A stretch of 64,000 bases of DNA from Brevibacillus sp042683565. Lineage in GTDB: Bacteria; Bacillota; Bacilli; Brevibacillales; Brevibacillaceae. The stretch's first letter is position 1. Every line of letters starts with the position of its first letter. The DNA is taken from contig NZ_JBHUJW010000043.1 of NCBI RefSeq assembly GCF_042683565.1, positions 496,001 through 560,000 of the forward strand. The letters run 5' to 3'. Shown in pieces: positions 18,348 through 26,892 of the stretch. Both the position numbers and the translations under genes were made by a program. Below the pieces are notes generated by a model. The model was given only the letters and a program-made list of their open reading frames with translations. It was not told the origin of the DNA and did not search any database.

Positions 18348-19856
18348 ATGAGCATGACGACAGTTGCCAATCCATTGAAAAACTACATCGGGGGGGAATG
18401 GGTAGATTCTTTGACCAGCCGCTATGAGGATATTCCCAATCCGGCTACCGGCGAGTTGCTATCCCGCGTGCCGCTGTCTACGAAAGAAGACGTGGACAAA
18501 GCTGTCCAGGCTGCGAAAAAGGCATTCCCCAGCTGGAGCGAGACTCCTGTAGCGGACCGGGCGCGGGTGATGTTTCGCTTTCACAGCTTGCTGGTCCGGC
18601 ACCAGGATGAACTGGCAGAGATGATTACGCGAGAGAACGGAAAAAACTTGCCGGAAGCCCATGCCGAAATGCTGCGGGCAATTGAAATGGTCGAGTTCGC
18701 CTGCGGGATGCCGACCTTGATGATGGGCGAGACGCTGCCGAACATCGCCTCGCAAATCGACGGACAGGTCCTCCGCTTCCCGCTTGGTGTCGTCGCGGGA
18801 ATCACGCCGTTCAACTTCCCGGTGATGGTGCCGATGTGGATGTACCCAATCGCGATCACGGCAGGCAACACGTTCGTGCTCAAGCCTTCCGAGCGCACGC
18901 CGGTCTCCTGCATCCGCATCGCCGAGCTGCTGAAGGAAGCGGGCTTGCCAGACGGCGTCTTCAACGTGGTTAACGGCGGACACGATGTCGTCAACGGGCT
19001 ACTCGAACATCCGGATGTCAAGGCGATCTCGTTTGTAGGTTCCCAGCCGGTCGCGGAGTACGTGTACAAGACCGCTGCCACTTACGGCAAACGGGTGCAG
19101 GCGCTGGCCGGGGCGAAAAACCACCACCTCGTCATGCCGGATGCGGACCTTCGCCGTGCCGCCAAGACGATTGTCAGCTCCGCCTTCGGATGTGCGGGTG
19201 AACGGTGTATGGCTGCGAGTGCGGTCGTCGCGGTGGAAGAGATCGCCGACACGCTCGTCCAGTATTTGATCGAGGAATCCAATGCGCTGAAGATGGGGAA
19301 CGGACTGGAGCAAGGCGTTGACCTGGGGCCGGTCATCCGCGAATCGCACTTGACCAAGGTGCACGACTACATCGAAAAAGGCGTGGCCGCAGGTGCGCAG
19401 CTGGTGCGCGATGGCCGCGAAGACGCGAAGCAGATTCCAGACGGATACTTCCTCGGACCGACCATATTTGACAAGGCAGACGCGGAAATGGTCATCGTCC
19501 GCGACGAGATTTTCGCGCCGGTCTTGAGCGTCATGCGCGTGAAAGACTTCGAGGACGGCCTTGCGACGATCAGCCGCTCGCGCTTCGGCAACGGAGCCAC
19601 GATCTATACGAACAACGGCAAATGGGGCAGAGAATTCGTGCAGCGGGTGGAAGCAGGAATGGTCGGCGTCAACGTAGGAGTCCCGGCGCCGATGGGCTTC
19701 TTTGCCTTCTCGGGCTGGAAGGAATCGTTTTACGGCGATCTGCATGCCAACGGGAAGGACGGCGTGCTGTTCTACACTAAGAAAAAGACGGTCACCTCGC
19801 GTTGGTTCGACGATGGAGATACGAGCATCGGCTCGCAAAAAGTATTCGTGAAATAA
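18348..19856 (+). CDS. mmsA: CoA-acylating methylmalonate/malonate-semialdehyde dehydrogenase (MmsA type)
   Basis: Aldehyde dehydrogenase superfamily enzyme, 502 residues, that oxidises malonate semialdehyde (from beta-alanine) or methylmalonate semialdehyde (from thymine or valine) to acetyl-CoA or propionyl-CoA with NAD+ and CoA. The MmsA signatures are present: N-terminal NYIGGEWVDS, GVVAGITPFNFPVMVPMWM, FVGSQPVAEYVY and the catalytic loop FGCAGERCMAAS with C287. ATG 18348 follows AAGGGG by eight bases. It is 13 bp ahead of the aminotransferase gene and divergent from pucR, which suggests the last step of pyrimidine breakdown rather than inositol catabolism. Confidence 0.88.
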   Translation: MSMTTVANPLKNYIGGEWVDSLTSRYEDIPNPATGELLSRVPLSTKEDVDKAVQAAKKAFPSWSETPVADRARVMFRFHSLLVRHQDELAEMITRENGKNLPEAHAEMLRAIEMVEFACGMPTLMMGETLPNIASQIDGQVLRFPLGVVAGITPFNFPVMVPMWMYPIAITAGNTFVLKPSERTPVSCIRIAELLKEAGLPDGVFNVVNGGHDVVNGLLEHPDVKAISFVGSQPVAEYVYKTAATYGKRVQALAGAKNHHLVMPDADLRRAAKTIVSSAFGCAGERCMAASAVVAVEEIADTLVQYLIEESNALKMGNGLEQGVDLGPVIRESHLTKVHDYIEKGVAAGAQLVRDGREDAKQIPDGYFLGPTIFDKADAEMVIVRDEIFAPVLSVMRVKDFEDGLATISRSRFGNGATIYTNNGKWGREFVQRVEAGMVGVNVGVPAPMGFFAFSGWKESFYGDLHANGKDGVLFYTKKKTVTSRWFDDGDTSIGSQKVFVK

Positions 19857-19869
19857 GGAGGAAACCGCG

Positions 19870-21231
19870 ATGGAAGAGCAACGGACGCAAGGCTTAGACA
19901 AAGAGAGCTTGCTGGAAGCAGACCGATCCCACATGTGGCACCACATGTCCCCCTACAATCCGAATCCGATGATCGTGACGGGGGCGAAGGGGTCGTGGAT
20001 TACGGACATCGACGGCAACCGCTATCTCGACGGGATGTCCGGCCTGTGGTGCGTCAATATCGGCTACGGACGACAAGAGCTGGCGGACGCTGCCTACGAG
20101 CAGCTGAAGCAGCTGGCGTACTTCCCGCTCACGCAGAGCCACGTGCCTGCCATTCGCCTGGCGGAAAAAGTGAGCGAGTGGCTGGGGGCGGAATACCGCG
20201 TCTTCTTCTCCAACAGCGGCTCCGAGGCGAACGAGGTGGCGTTCAAAATCGCCCGCCAGTACCATCATCAAAACGGCGAGCCCGGTCGCTACAAGTTCAT
20301 TTCCCGCCACCGCGCCTACCACGGCAACACGATGGGGGCGCTGGCGGCGACGGGGCAGTCGATCCGCAAAGAGAAATACGAACCGCTGGCGCCAGGCTTC
20401 CTTCATGTTCCGCCGCCTTACTGCTACCGCTGTCCGGCAGGCAAATCGTACGGCAAGTGCAACATGGAATGCGCGCAGTTCTATGATCAGGTCATCAACT
20501 GGGAAGGCGAGAAAACCGTGGCGGCTGTCATCATGGAGCCGACGATCACCGGCGGCGGCGTCATTGTTCCTGCTCCCGAATACATGCCAAAGGTGCGCGA
20601 GATTTGCGACAAGTACGGCGTCCTGATGATCGTCGACGAGGTCATTTGCGGCTTCGGCCGGTCAGGGGAGAAATTCGGGCATCAAAACTTCGGCGTGAAG
20701 CCGGACATCGTGACGATGGCAAAAGGGATCACGAGCGCGTACTTGCCGCTTTCCGCTACGGCTGTGCGGGCGGATATCGCCGACAAGTTCAATGAGCAAG
20801 GCACGAACCAGCATTTCCGCCACATCAATACGTTCGGCGGCAACCCGGCAGCCTGTGCGCTGGCGCTGAAAAACCTCGAGCTGATGGAAGAAGAGCAATT
20901 GGTCGAGCGGGCGAAGGAGCTCGGCGCCGAGTTGCGAGAAAAGCTCGCTTTCCTGGCCGATCATCCGTACGTCGGCGAGATTCGCAGCTTCGGTTTCCTC
21001 ATGGGGATCGAGATGGTCGAGGATCGCCAGACAAAAGAGCCTGCAGCGCCTGCAAAGCTGACACAGGTCATTGCAGAGTGCAAAAAACGGGGGCTTATCA
21101 TCGGGCGCAACGGGGACACGATTCCCGGCTTCAACAACGTGTTGACCCTTTCCCCGCCATTCAGCACGACGAGCGACGACATCGACTTCATCGCCCGCGT
21201 CATGAAGGAAGCCTTTGATACGCTAAACTAG
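19870..21231 (+). CDS. Class III aminotransferase, probable beta-alanine aminotransferase
   Basis: PLP-dependent omega-aminotransferase, 453 residues. The PLP lysine is K285 in MAKGITSAYLPLS; the aspartate pair is in LMIVDEVICGFGR and the phosphate-binding region is NSGSEANEVAFKIAR. A Cys cluster (PPYCYRCPAGKSYGKCNMEC, residues ~180-200) is an insertion often seen in such enzymes. Context (dehydrogenase 13 bp upstream, pyd genes further on) suggests beta-alanine to malonate semialdehyde with pyruvate or 2-oxoglutarate as acceptor; a taurine or GABA role cannot be excluded. AAGGAGG precedes the ATG. Confidence 0.85.
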   Translation: MEEQRTQGLDKESLLEADRSHMWHHMSPYNPNPMIVTGAKGSWITDIDGNRYLDGMSGLWCVNIGYGRQELADAAYEQLKQLAYFPLTQSHVPAIRLAEKVSEWLGAEYRVFFSNSGSEANEVAFKIARQYHHQNGEPGRYKFISRHRAYHGNTMGALAATGQSIRKEKYEPLAPGFLHVPPPYCYRCPAGKSYGKCNMECAQFYDQVINWEGEKTVAAVIMEPTITGGGVIVPAPEYMPKVREICDKYGVLMIVDEVICGFGRSGEKFGHQNFGVKPDIVTMAKGITSAYLPLSATAVRADIADKFNEQGTNQHFRHINTFGGNPAACALALKNLELMEEEQLVERAKELGAELREKLAFLADHPYVGEIRSFGFLMGIEMVEDRQTKEPAAPAKLTQVIAECKKRGLIIGRNGDTIPGFNNVLTLSPPFSTTSDDIDFIARVMKEAFDTLN

Positions 21232-21254
21232 TACGACAACGTAAGCTCAGCAAA

Positions 21255-21309
21255 ACGGGTGCCACGGATGGGCCGGACCTACGGCTCGCCACAGGTCACC
21301 CGTTTTTTT
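21255..21309 (+). terminator. Terminator after the aminotransferase gene
   Basis: ACGGGTG (21255-21261) pairs with CACCCGT (21297-21303), with further pairing inside, followed by TTTTTT. Confidence 0.75.
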
Positions 21310-21407
21310 CGTTGCCTGTTACTCTTATCTGGCATGTTCCAAAAGGTTGCGATACACTGAAACTGGTTTTATGCGTCATCTACATCATCAAGGATCGGGA
21401 GGATAAC

Positions 21408-21989
21408 ATGAAAAGAATTTGTGTATTCGCTGGCTCCAATCCAGGCGTCAATCCGGCCTTTGAACAAGCAGCCATTGAACTGGGCAACGAACTGGTCGCA
21501 CGCGGGCTGGACCTCGTGTACGGCGGCTCAATCATGGGGCTGATGGGGAAAGTGGCCAATGCTGTGCTCACAGGCGGCGGCAAAGCATACGGAGTCATGC
21601 CGACAGGGCTGTTCCGCGGAGAAATTGTCCACACCGGATTGACTAAGCTGCATGAAGTCACTACGATGCATGAACGCAAGGCGAAAATGGGCGATTTGTC
21701 CGACGGCTTCATCGCGCTGCCTGGTGGCTACGGCACGTTTGAGGAAATTTTCGAGGTCGTCAGCTGGGGCCAGATCGGCATCCATTCCAAACCGATCGGG
21801 CTGTTGAACGTCGCCGGCTACTACACGCCGCTGATCGAGTTGGTCAACCATGCGAAAGCGGCCGGATTTATTCCCGCCAACCAGGGAGATCTGATTCTGT
21901 GCGAGAGCAATCCGTCCGTCCTGCTCGATAAAATGCGCGATTACACTCCTCCTGCCAAAACGAACAAATGGTCCGAGCTGACCGAGTGA
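21408..21989 (+). CDS. LOG-family protein (cytokinin riboside 5'-monophosphate phosphoribohydrolase type)
   Basis: Rossmann-fold nucleotide hydrolase, 193 residues, that in characterised members splits AMP or N6-modified AMP into base and ribose-5-phosphate. The signature PGGYGTFEE starts at P105, the N-terminus is FAGSNPGVNP, and the R/K-containing segment MHERKAKMGDLSDGF carries the catalytic arginine. ATG 21408 follows GGGAGGATAAC. It is monocistronic between two terminators, inside the pyrimidine region but without evident link to it. In bacteria these are often annotated as lysine decarboxylases, which is incorrect. Confidence 0.9.
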   Translation: MKRICVFAGSNPGVNPAFEQAAIELGNELVARGLDLVYGGSIMGLMGKVANAVLTGGGKAYGVMPTGLFRGEIVHTGLTKLHEVTTMHERKAKMGDLSDGFIALPGGYGTFEEIFEVVSWGQIGIHSKPIGLLNVAGYYTPLIELVNHAKAAGFIPANQGDLILCESNPSVLLDKMRDYTPPAKTNKWSELTE

Positions 21990-22034
21990 TGATCGATCAT
22001 GGACACGCCGCACTCCCTCGCAAAGGGTGGTATT

Positions 22035-22082
22035 AAAAAAAGCAGTTCGCCATGGATGGTTGATATGGCGACCTGCTTTTTG
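22035..22082. terminator. Bidirectional terminator
   Basis: AAAAAGCAG with TCGCCAT on the left pairs with ATGGCGA and CTGCTTTTT on the right; oligo-A and oligo-T runs on both sides. Confidence 0.8.
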
Positions 22083-22099
22083 TATGTGCAAGAAAACGC

Positions 22100-22129
22100 T
22101 TGACATAAATCTGCAAAAAATGGTACTTT
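22100..22129 (+). promoter_or_regulatory. Promoter of the secreted-protein gene
   Basis: TTGACA at 22100-22105 and TACTTT at 22124-22129, 18 bp apart. About 80 bases of A+T-rich leader precede the start codon. Confidence 0.55.
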
Positions 22130-22209
22130 TGTAAAACATATTTACCAAGTATATCAATCGGATTAATTGGTGGAGGAACTTCCACAGAAAACGAAGCAAA
22201 GGAGAAGCG

Positions 22210-23541
22210 ATGATGATCCAGTCCAAAAAATGGTTGCAAATGTCCGCATCTGCGGTGCTTCTGGCCGCGATCGCCTGGCCGCAGGCGGCAGGAGCCGCGA
22301 GCCCGTCCGATGCAGCGGCGGCAGTAGTGTCGTCCACACAGCAAGCAAGCAGCGCCGCAGCCGAATGGAGCGCGTTTGTCAAGCAGCAGTATGGTATTGA
22401 GCTTGCCGGGGCGGTCTCGCGCGAGCAGTATGCGGCCGCTTTGTCCAAGGTGGTGGCGAATATTTCCGGTAAATCGGAAAAAGAAGCCGCTGCCCAAGCT
22501 ATCCTGACGCCGGGTGCAGGCCCGCTGCGTCTCGTCGATGCGATCGGCGCAGCGGTCAAAGCGGCTGACCTGAAAGAGCTGGCGGATACATACAGCGAGC
22601 AAAAAGCAAAAGCGGTCCTGCAAAAAGCAGGCGTAGCGTATCCGACTGACGCCTCGTTCTCGCTGCAGAACGCGCGGGAGCTGGCAGCAGCGCTCGATAC
22701 GGGCCTTGTCACGGGCAGCCAGGTGCGCGATGGCAAAGCGACGGGAGCAGTCACGGCGGATGTCGCCTATCAGCTGCTGGCAAAAGTGGCGGAGACGAGC
22801 GGACACTACAAAAACTATCTCGGCACGGTCAGCGAGGATGGCATTTACGGCAAGCTGGCGCATGCCTGGTACGAGTCGCAGCTGATCAAGGCAGGAGAGT
22901 TGCAGCAGATCGTCGATACCGCGCTCAAGCAAGGCCTGATTACCGGCTACAATTTGAAAGACACCGCCTATGACCCGCATTTCGACCCGGAACGGACGAT
23001 TACATACGGTCACAGCGATCTTAGCCACGCGATCCAGCTGATCGGGCTGCTGAATCGCGAAGGCATCGATGCGAAAGTGCAGTTCGAGCCGAAAACCTCG
23101 GCATTCATCTACCTGAAGGAATGGGGAGAGCCAGTTCAGACGGACGACTATCAGGTGGTACAGATCGAGAACGGCAACTATATCGCCTATGCGAAGGAAT
23201 ACGACCTGAGCTTCGAGTTTGCCAGCGTCGACGAGAAAAAGCGGTTCCAGCCGCTGATTCTGCAGTACGCCAAGAAAAATTCCGAAGACGCAACGGGGCT
23301 GTTGAAAGGTTCCTGGTGGCAGCCGCTCTACCATTCCCGCACAGAGCTGGCGGACTATCCGGTTATTACAAACAACCTGATCAAGCAAGGCCGTTTCCTC
23401 GCGCAGTCGTTTTCGCTGAATGACCAATCCGCCAAAGTAGTGGAGGGCTTCAATAAAATCGATGACAAAGTGGCAGTGGAGACGTACCGGTTCTGGGTCG
23501 ACCAGCCGTTCTACAACTACCTGCTGGGCGATTACAAGTAA
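22210..23541 (+). CDS. Secreted protein of unknown function, 443 aa
   Basis: Not assigned to a family. A signal peptide (hydrophobic SASAVLLAAIAWPQAAGAA, cut after about residue 31) is followed by an Ala/Ser/Gln-rich helical segment to ~100. Two stretches with the length and hydrophobic pattern of SLH-like modules follow (around 60-110 and 170-210: AVTADVAYQLLAKVAE), and a C-terminal half rich in Tyr, Asp and Lys that looks compact. No lipobox, no sortase motif. AAGGAG lies six bases before ATG 22210; ATG 22213 is an equal choice. It has its own promoter and terminator. Confidence 0.8.
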   Translation: MMIQSKKWLQMSASAVLLAAIAWPQAAGAASPSDAAAAVVSSTQQASSAAAEWSAFVKQQYGIELAGAVSREQYAAALSKVVANISGKSEKEAAAQAILTPGAGPLRLVDAIGAAVKAADLKELADTYSEQKAKAVLQKAGVAYPTDASFSLQNARELAAALDTGLVTGSQVRDGKATGAVTADVAYQLLAKVAETSGHYKNYLGTVSEDGIYGKLAHAWYESQLIKAGELQQIVDTALKQGLITGYNLKDTAYDPHFDPERTITYGHSDLSHAIQLIGLLNREGIDAKVQFEPKTSAFIYLKEWGEPVQTDDYQVVQIENGNYIAYAKEYDLSFEFASVDEKKRFQPLILQYAKKNSEDATGLLKGSWWQPLYHSRTELADYPVITNNLIKQGRFLAQSFSLNDQSAKVVEGFNKIDDKVAVETYRFWVDQPFYNYLLGDYK

Positions 23542-23582
23542 GCGGCACGGCAGACAGGTGAAAATACGACAGACTGTTAAAA

Positions 23583-23620
23583 AACAAGAAGCGCCATGCG
23601 AGGTGCTTCTTGTTTCATTT
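23583..23620 (+). terminator. Terminator after the secreted-protein gene
   Basis: AACAAGAAGC pairs with GCTTCTTGTT around a 12-base loop, then TTCATTT. Confidence 0.8.
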
Positions 23621-23833
23621 CCAGCAGATTTGTGTAGGGGCTAAAAAAGCATTCTCCTGCAAATGAGGCAGCAGAGGAAGCAGGTTGCTTGCCCCATGCC
23701 CAGCATCGCGTGGAATGGGGTTTTCCGGTTTCCGGCAAAAGTCGGCATGCTATGAGGCCAGTTCATGTTGTATGATAGAGTCGGGAACAACGTGGCAAAC
23801 AAACAACCTTCTAGGGAATGGAGAATATCGTTG

Positions 23834-25663
23834 ATGTATCGCAATTTAGAGGATTGTATTGTCGATTTGGAGAGAAATGGACACCTGGTCCGCATTCGGG
23901 AAGAGGTGGACCCATATCTGGAAATGGCCGCCATCCATCTGAAAGTGTACGAAGCTGGCGGGCCTGCTCTGTTATTTGAAAACGTAAAGGGCTCGAAGTA
24001 TCGGGCGGCATCCAATCTGTTCGGCACGATCGAGCGCAGTAAATTCATCTTTCGGGATACGTGGAAAGCGGTCGAGAGCGTCATTGCCCTGCGCAACGAC
24101 CCGATGAAAGCGTTGAAAAACCCGTTTCAGCATATTGGCAACGGACTGGCTGCCTGGAAGGCTCTTCCGGCGAAGCGATCCGGCGGCGGTCCTGTCACGG
24201 CTCAGGAGATTTCCATCTCGGACTTGCCGCTCATCCAGAGCTGGCCTATGGACGGAGGTGCCTTTGTCACGCTGCCGCAGGTGTACTCGGAGGACCCGGA
24301 AAAACCGGGAATCATGAACTCCAACCTCGGGATGTACCGGATTCAGCTGAATGGCAACGACTACGAGCTGAACAGGGAAATCGGGCTGCACTACCAAATT
24401 CACCGCGGCATCGGCATTCATCAGGACAAGGCGAACAAAAAGGGAGAGCCGCTGAAGGTCAGCTGCTTTATCGGCGGCCCGCCCGCCCATACCCTGTCCG
24501 CTGTCATGCCGCTGCCGGAAGGGATGAGCGAGCTGACCTTTGCGGGGATGCTGGCAGGCCGCCGTTTTCAGTACAGCTATATCGACGGCTATTGCATCAG
24601 CCTTGACGCCGACTTCGTTATCACCGGCGAGATTCATGCCCAGGAGACGAAGCCGGAGGGCCCGTTCGGCGACCATTTGGGCTATTACAGCCTGGTTCAC
24701 CCGTTTCCGGTAATGCGGGTGAAAAAAGTATACGCCAGGCAAAATGCGATTTTCCCGTTCACCGTTGTCGGTCGTCCGCCCCAGGAAGACACATCGTTCG
24801 GCGCGCTGATTCACGAGCTGACAGGCGATGCGATTGCAAAGGAAATTCCCGGGGTCAGGGAAGTGCATGCGGTCGATGCGGCAGGCGTGCATCCTTTGCT
24901 GTTTGCCATCGGCAGCGAACGCTACACGCCTTACCAGCAGGTCAAGCAGCCGGCGGAGCTGCTCACCATCGCCAACCGGATTTTGGGTACCGGACAGCTG
25001 AGCCTCGCCAAGTATTTGTTCATCACGGCGGAGGACAAGCAGCGGCTGGATACACACCGGGAAGTGGAGTTTTTGACCTACATCCTCGAGCGGCTGGACT
25101 TGCACCGGGACATCCACTTCCAGACGAACACGACGATCGACACGCTGGACTATTCAGGTACCGGGCTCAACAGCGGTTCCAAGGTCATCTTTGCCGCCTA
25201 CGGGGAGAAGCTGCGCGATTTGTGCACCCAGGTACCGGATGCCTTGAAAGATTTGCGCAGCGTCATGAACCCGCGCCTCGTCATGCCAGGGGTTGTGGCA
25301 GTGGAAATGGAGGCATTTCGCACCTACCCGCATGTTCAGCAGGAGATGCAAGAACTCAGTGACGCGATCCGCGAGCGGGGCGGGCTTGAGACGTGCCCGA
25401 TGATCGTCGTCTGCGATGACAGCGACTTTCTGGCGAAGAACCTCGCCAATTTCCTGTGGGTGACCTTTACGCGTAGCAATCCGTCGCACGACATTCACGG
25501 CGTGAACAGCTACTACGCCAACAAGCACTGGGCATGCGACAACGTGATCATCGACGCGCGCATGAAGCCGCACCATGCTCCGCCCCTCGTGCCCGATCCG
25601 ACGGTCGAGAAAAACATCGAGCGGCTGTTTGCGAAAGGGGCCAGCTTGCACGGCATCCTGTAG
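23834..25663 (+). CDS. UbiD-family decarboxylase
   Basis: Prenylated-FMN-dependent (de)carboxylase, 609 residues, longer than UbiD of E. coli (~497). The family block EGPFGDHLGYYS (residues ~275-290) and the upstream INSNLGMYR-like and IGLHYQIHRGIG segments, which contact prFMN and metal, are present. The aromatic substrate is unknown; menaquinone-related or phenolic acid decarboxylation are family possibilities. ATG 23834 is chosen with GGAG 10 bases upstream and because it fits the usual UbiD N-terminus (MYRNLEDCIVDLE); the frame is open upstream to 23765. No UbiX flavin prenyltransferase lies in the window. Confidence 0.85.
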   Translation: MYRNLEDCIVDLERNGHLVRIREEVDPYLEMAAIHLKVYEAGGPALLFENVKGSKYRAASNLFGTIERSKFIFRDTWKAVESVIALRNDPMKALKNPFQHIGNGLAAWKALPAKRSGGGPVTAQEISISDLPLIQSWPMDGGAFVTLPQVYSEDPEKPGIMNSNLGMYRIQLNGNDYELNREIGLHYQIHRGIGIHQDKANKKGEPLKVSCFIGGPPAHTLSAVMPLPEGMSELTFAGMLAGRRFQYSYIDGYCISLDADFVITGEIHAQETKPEGPFGDHLGYYSLVHPFPVMRVKKVYARQNAIFPFTVVGRPPQEDTSFGALIHELTGDAIAKEIPGVREVHAVDAAGVHPLLFAIGSERYTPYQQVKQPAELLTIANRILGTGQLSLAKYLFITAEDKQRLDTHREVEFLTYILERLDLHRDIHFQTNTTIDTLDYSGTGLNSGSKVIFAAYGEKLRDLCTQVPDALKDLRSVMNPRLVMPGVVAVEMEAFRTYPHVQQEMQELSDAIRERGGLETCPMIVVCDDSDFLAKNLANFLWVTFTRSNPSHDIHGVNSYYANKHWACDNVIIDARMKPHHAPPLVPDPTVEKNIERLFAKGASLHGIL

Positions 25664-25751
25664 CTGGCCGCCTTCCGGGAGCGGCAAGCTCAAGGCAGCG
25701 AAGTCGCGTCAAGTCGCTGTCGACAAGACCCGCTGCTGTGGATGTAATTTA

Positions 25752-26183
25752 CTACTTCTCTGGCTGTGCATTCGGGTCGCTTGCGAGGGCTTCCTCTTCT
25801 TCCGCCAAATACGAGCGCATGCCGCGTATAAACAGCTCCCGGATCACTTCGCTCTGGGTTTTGCTGCTCACACGGGAACGGATTTGCTCCAGCTCGGCGG
25901 CTAGCTCGGAGTCGAGGTGCAAGTTGATCGTCTTGCCTTTGTTTTTCGGATGGACTTCAAAATGCCCGGCGCACTTTCGCAGCTGGCCGTCGATCACCGC
26001 TGTTTCATCGGGCGGATGAGGGCCAGGGAGATAGATGCAGGGCGCTTCCAAAATAATGTGGGTCATCTCCTCGCTGAACCGAATCGTGAGGGGGTGCCCC
26101 TTTTTTTTATGAAAATCGCGGATGGTGCGCGAGATTTGCTGATTGGCGGGCGTGTTTTCCAGCGTAATGGTTGCCTGCTCCAT
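25752..26183 (-). CDS. Hypothetical protein with ribbon-helix-helix-like C-terminus
   Basis: 143 residues. The C-terminal part KTINLHLDSELAAELEQI, then TQSEVIRELFIRGMRSYL, has the strand-helix-helix pattern of CopG/Arc proteins. The N-terminal ~80 residues are unrecognised. The start overlaps no other gene; GGAGG lies just upstream on the minus strand. It is nine bases downstream of another DNA-binding-like gene and probably cotranscribed with it. Confidence 0.65.
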   Translation of the reverse strand: MEQATITLENTPANQQISRTIRDFHKKKGHPLTIRFSEEMTHIILEAPCIYLPGPHPPDETAVIDGQLRKCAGHFEVHPKNKGKTINLHLDSELAAELEQIRSRVSSKTQSEVIRELFIRGMRSYLAEEEEALASDPNAQPEK

Positions 26184-26192
26184 AGTGCCTCC

Positions 26193-26705
26193 TTACGGGA
26201 GTGTCAAGTCTGTCTCGGCCACTTCGGATACGACCTCTCCCGTTTCTTCCAGTTGGACTTGGTATGTGAAGCGGTCGCCGCGCCGCTCGATGGCGGTTAC
26301 CAGTGCAGCCTGGTTTCCTTGCGGGGAACAGAGCAGCACGCGGTCGAGGATGTCGTAGGCGGGCCGCAGCAATCCGCGGTCGTGCAAAAAACGAAGGACG
26401 TCTTCGCGCGGATACAGAAAGCGCTTGTTGCCCTGCTTGCGATCGAGCAAAGGAAACATCTCGCGTTCATCGACCACTTCTCCGAGCTGTCCGCTGTCCG
26501 CCCACCGTTTGATGGTAGCCATACTGCCACTGCGGCCTTGACGTGCTTCGAGCAGCTCGAGAATTTCTCGCGATGAAAGGTAGTCCTGGCGGCGCTCACA
26601 CTGCTTTCGGTAAGCGCTCTGCTCGGACCTTAGCGAGGCGAGCTGCTCCGTCAATTTTGCGATCTGGCTTTGCAGACGGATGATTTGCTGCTCGTAGTCT
26701 TTCAT
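26193..26705 (-). CDS. Hypothetical helix-turn-helix protein with N-terminal coiled coil
   Basis: 170 residues. Residues 1-40 form a heptad coiled coil (QIIRLQSQIAKLTEQLASLR). Residues ~43-110 resemble a MerR/excisionase-like winged helix (LSSREILELLEARQGRSG, TIKRWADSGQLG, RFLYPREDVLRFL). The C-terminal 50 residues are probably beta. Strong ribosome site AGGAGG upstream. It is transcribed away from the pre/pyd operon and could regulate it, but no operator is identified. Confidence 0.65.
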   Translation of the reverse strand: MKDYEQQIIRLQSQIAKLTEQLASLRSEQSAYRKQCERRQDYLSSREILELLEARQGRSGSMATIKRWADSGQLGEVVDEREMFPLLDRKQGNKRFLYPREDVLRFLHDRGLLRPAYDILDRVLLCSPQGNQAALVTAIERRGDRFTYQVQLEETGEVVSEVAETDLTLP

Positions 26706-26892
26706 CTCCTGCCTCCTTGCGCTTCGTATGGTAAACCATATTCGCAGGTGAAATCATTCATTCCTTACGGCGGGCATTGATTGCGTCCGTAACGTAGCTG
26801 GAGTGGCAATGAAACAATCATAAAACCGTTTTTTTGTTCATTGATTAATAGCAAGCACCCAGTTTTACGACAAACGGCGAGGAGGTAGTGAG

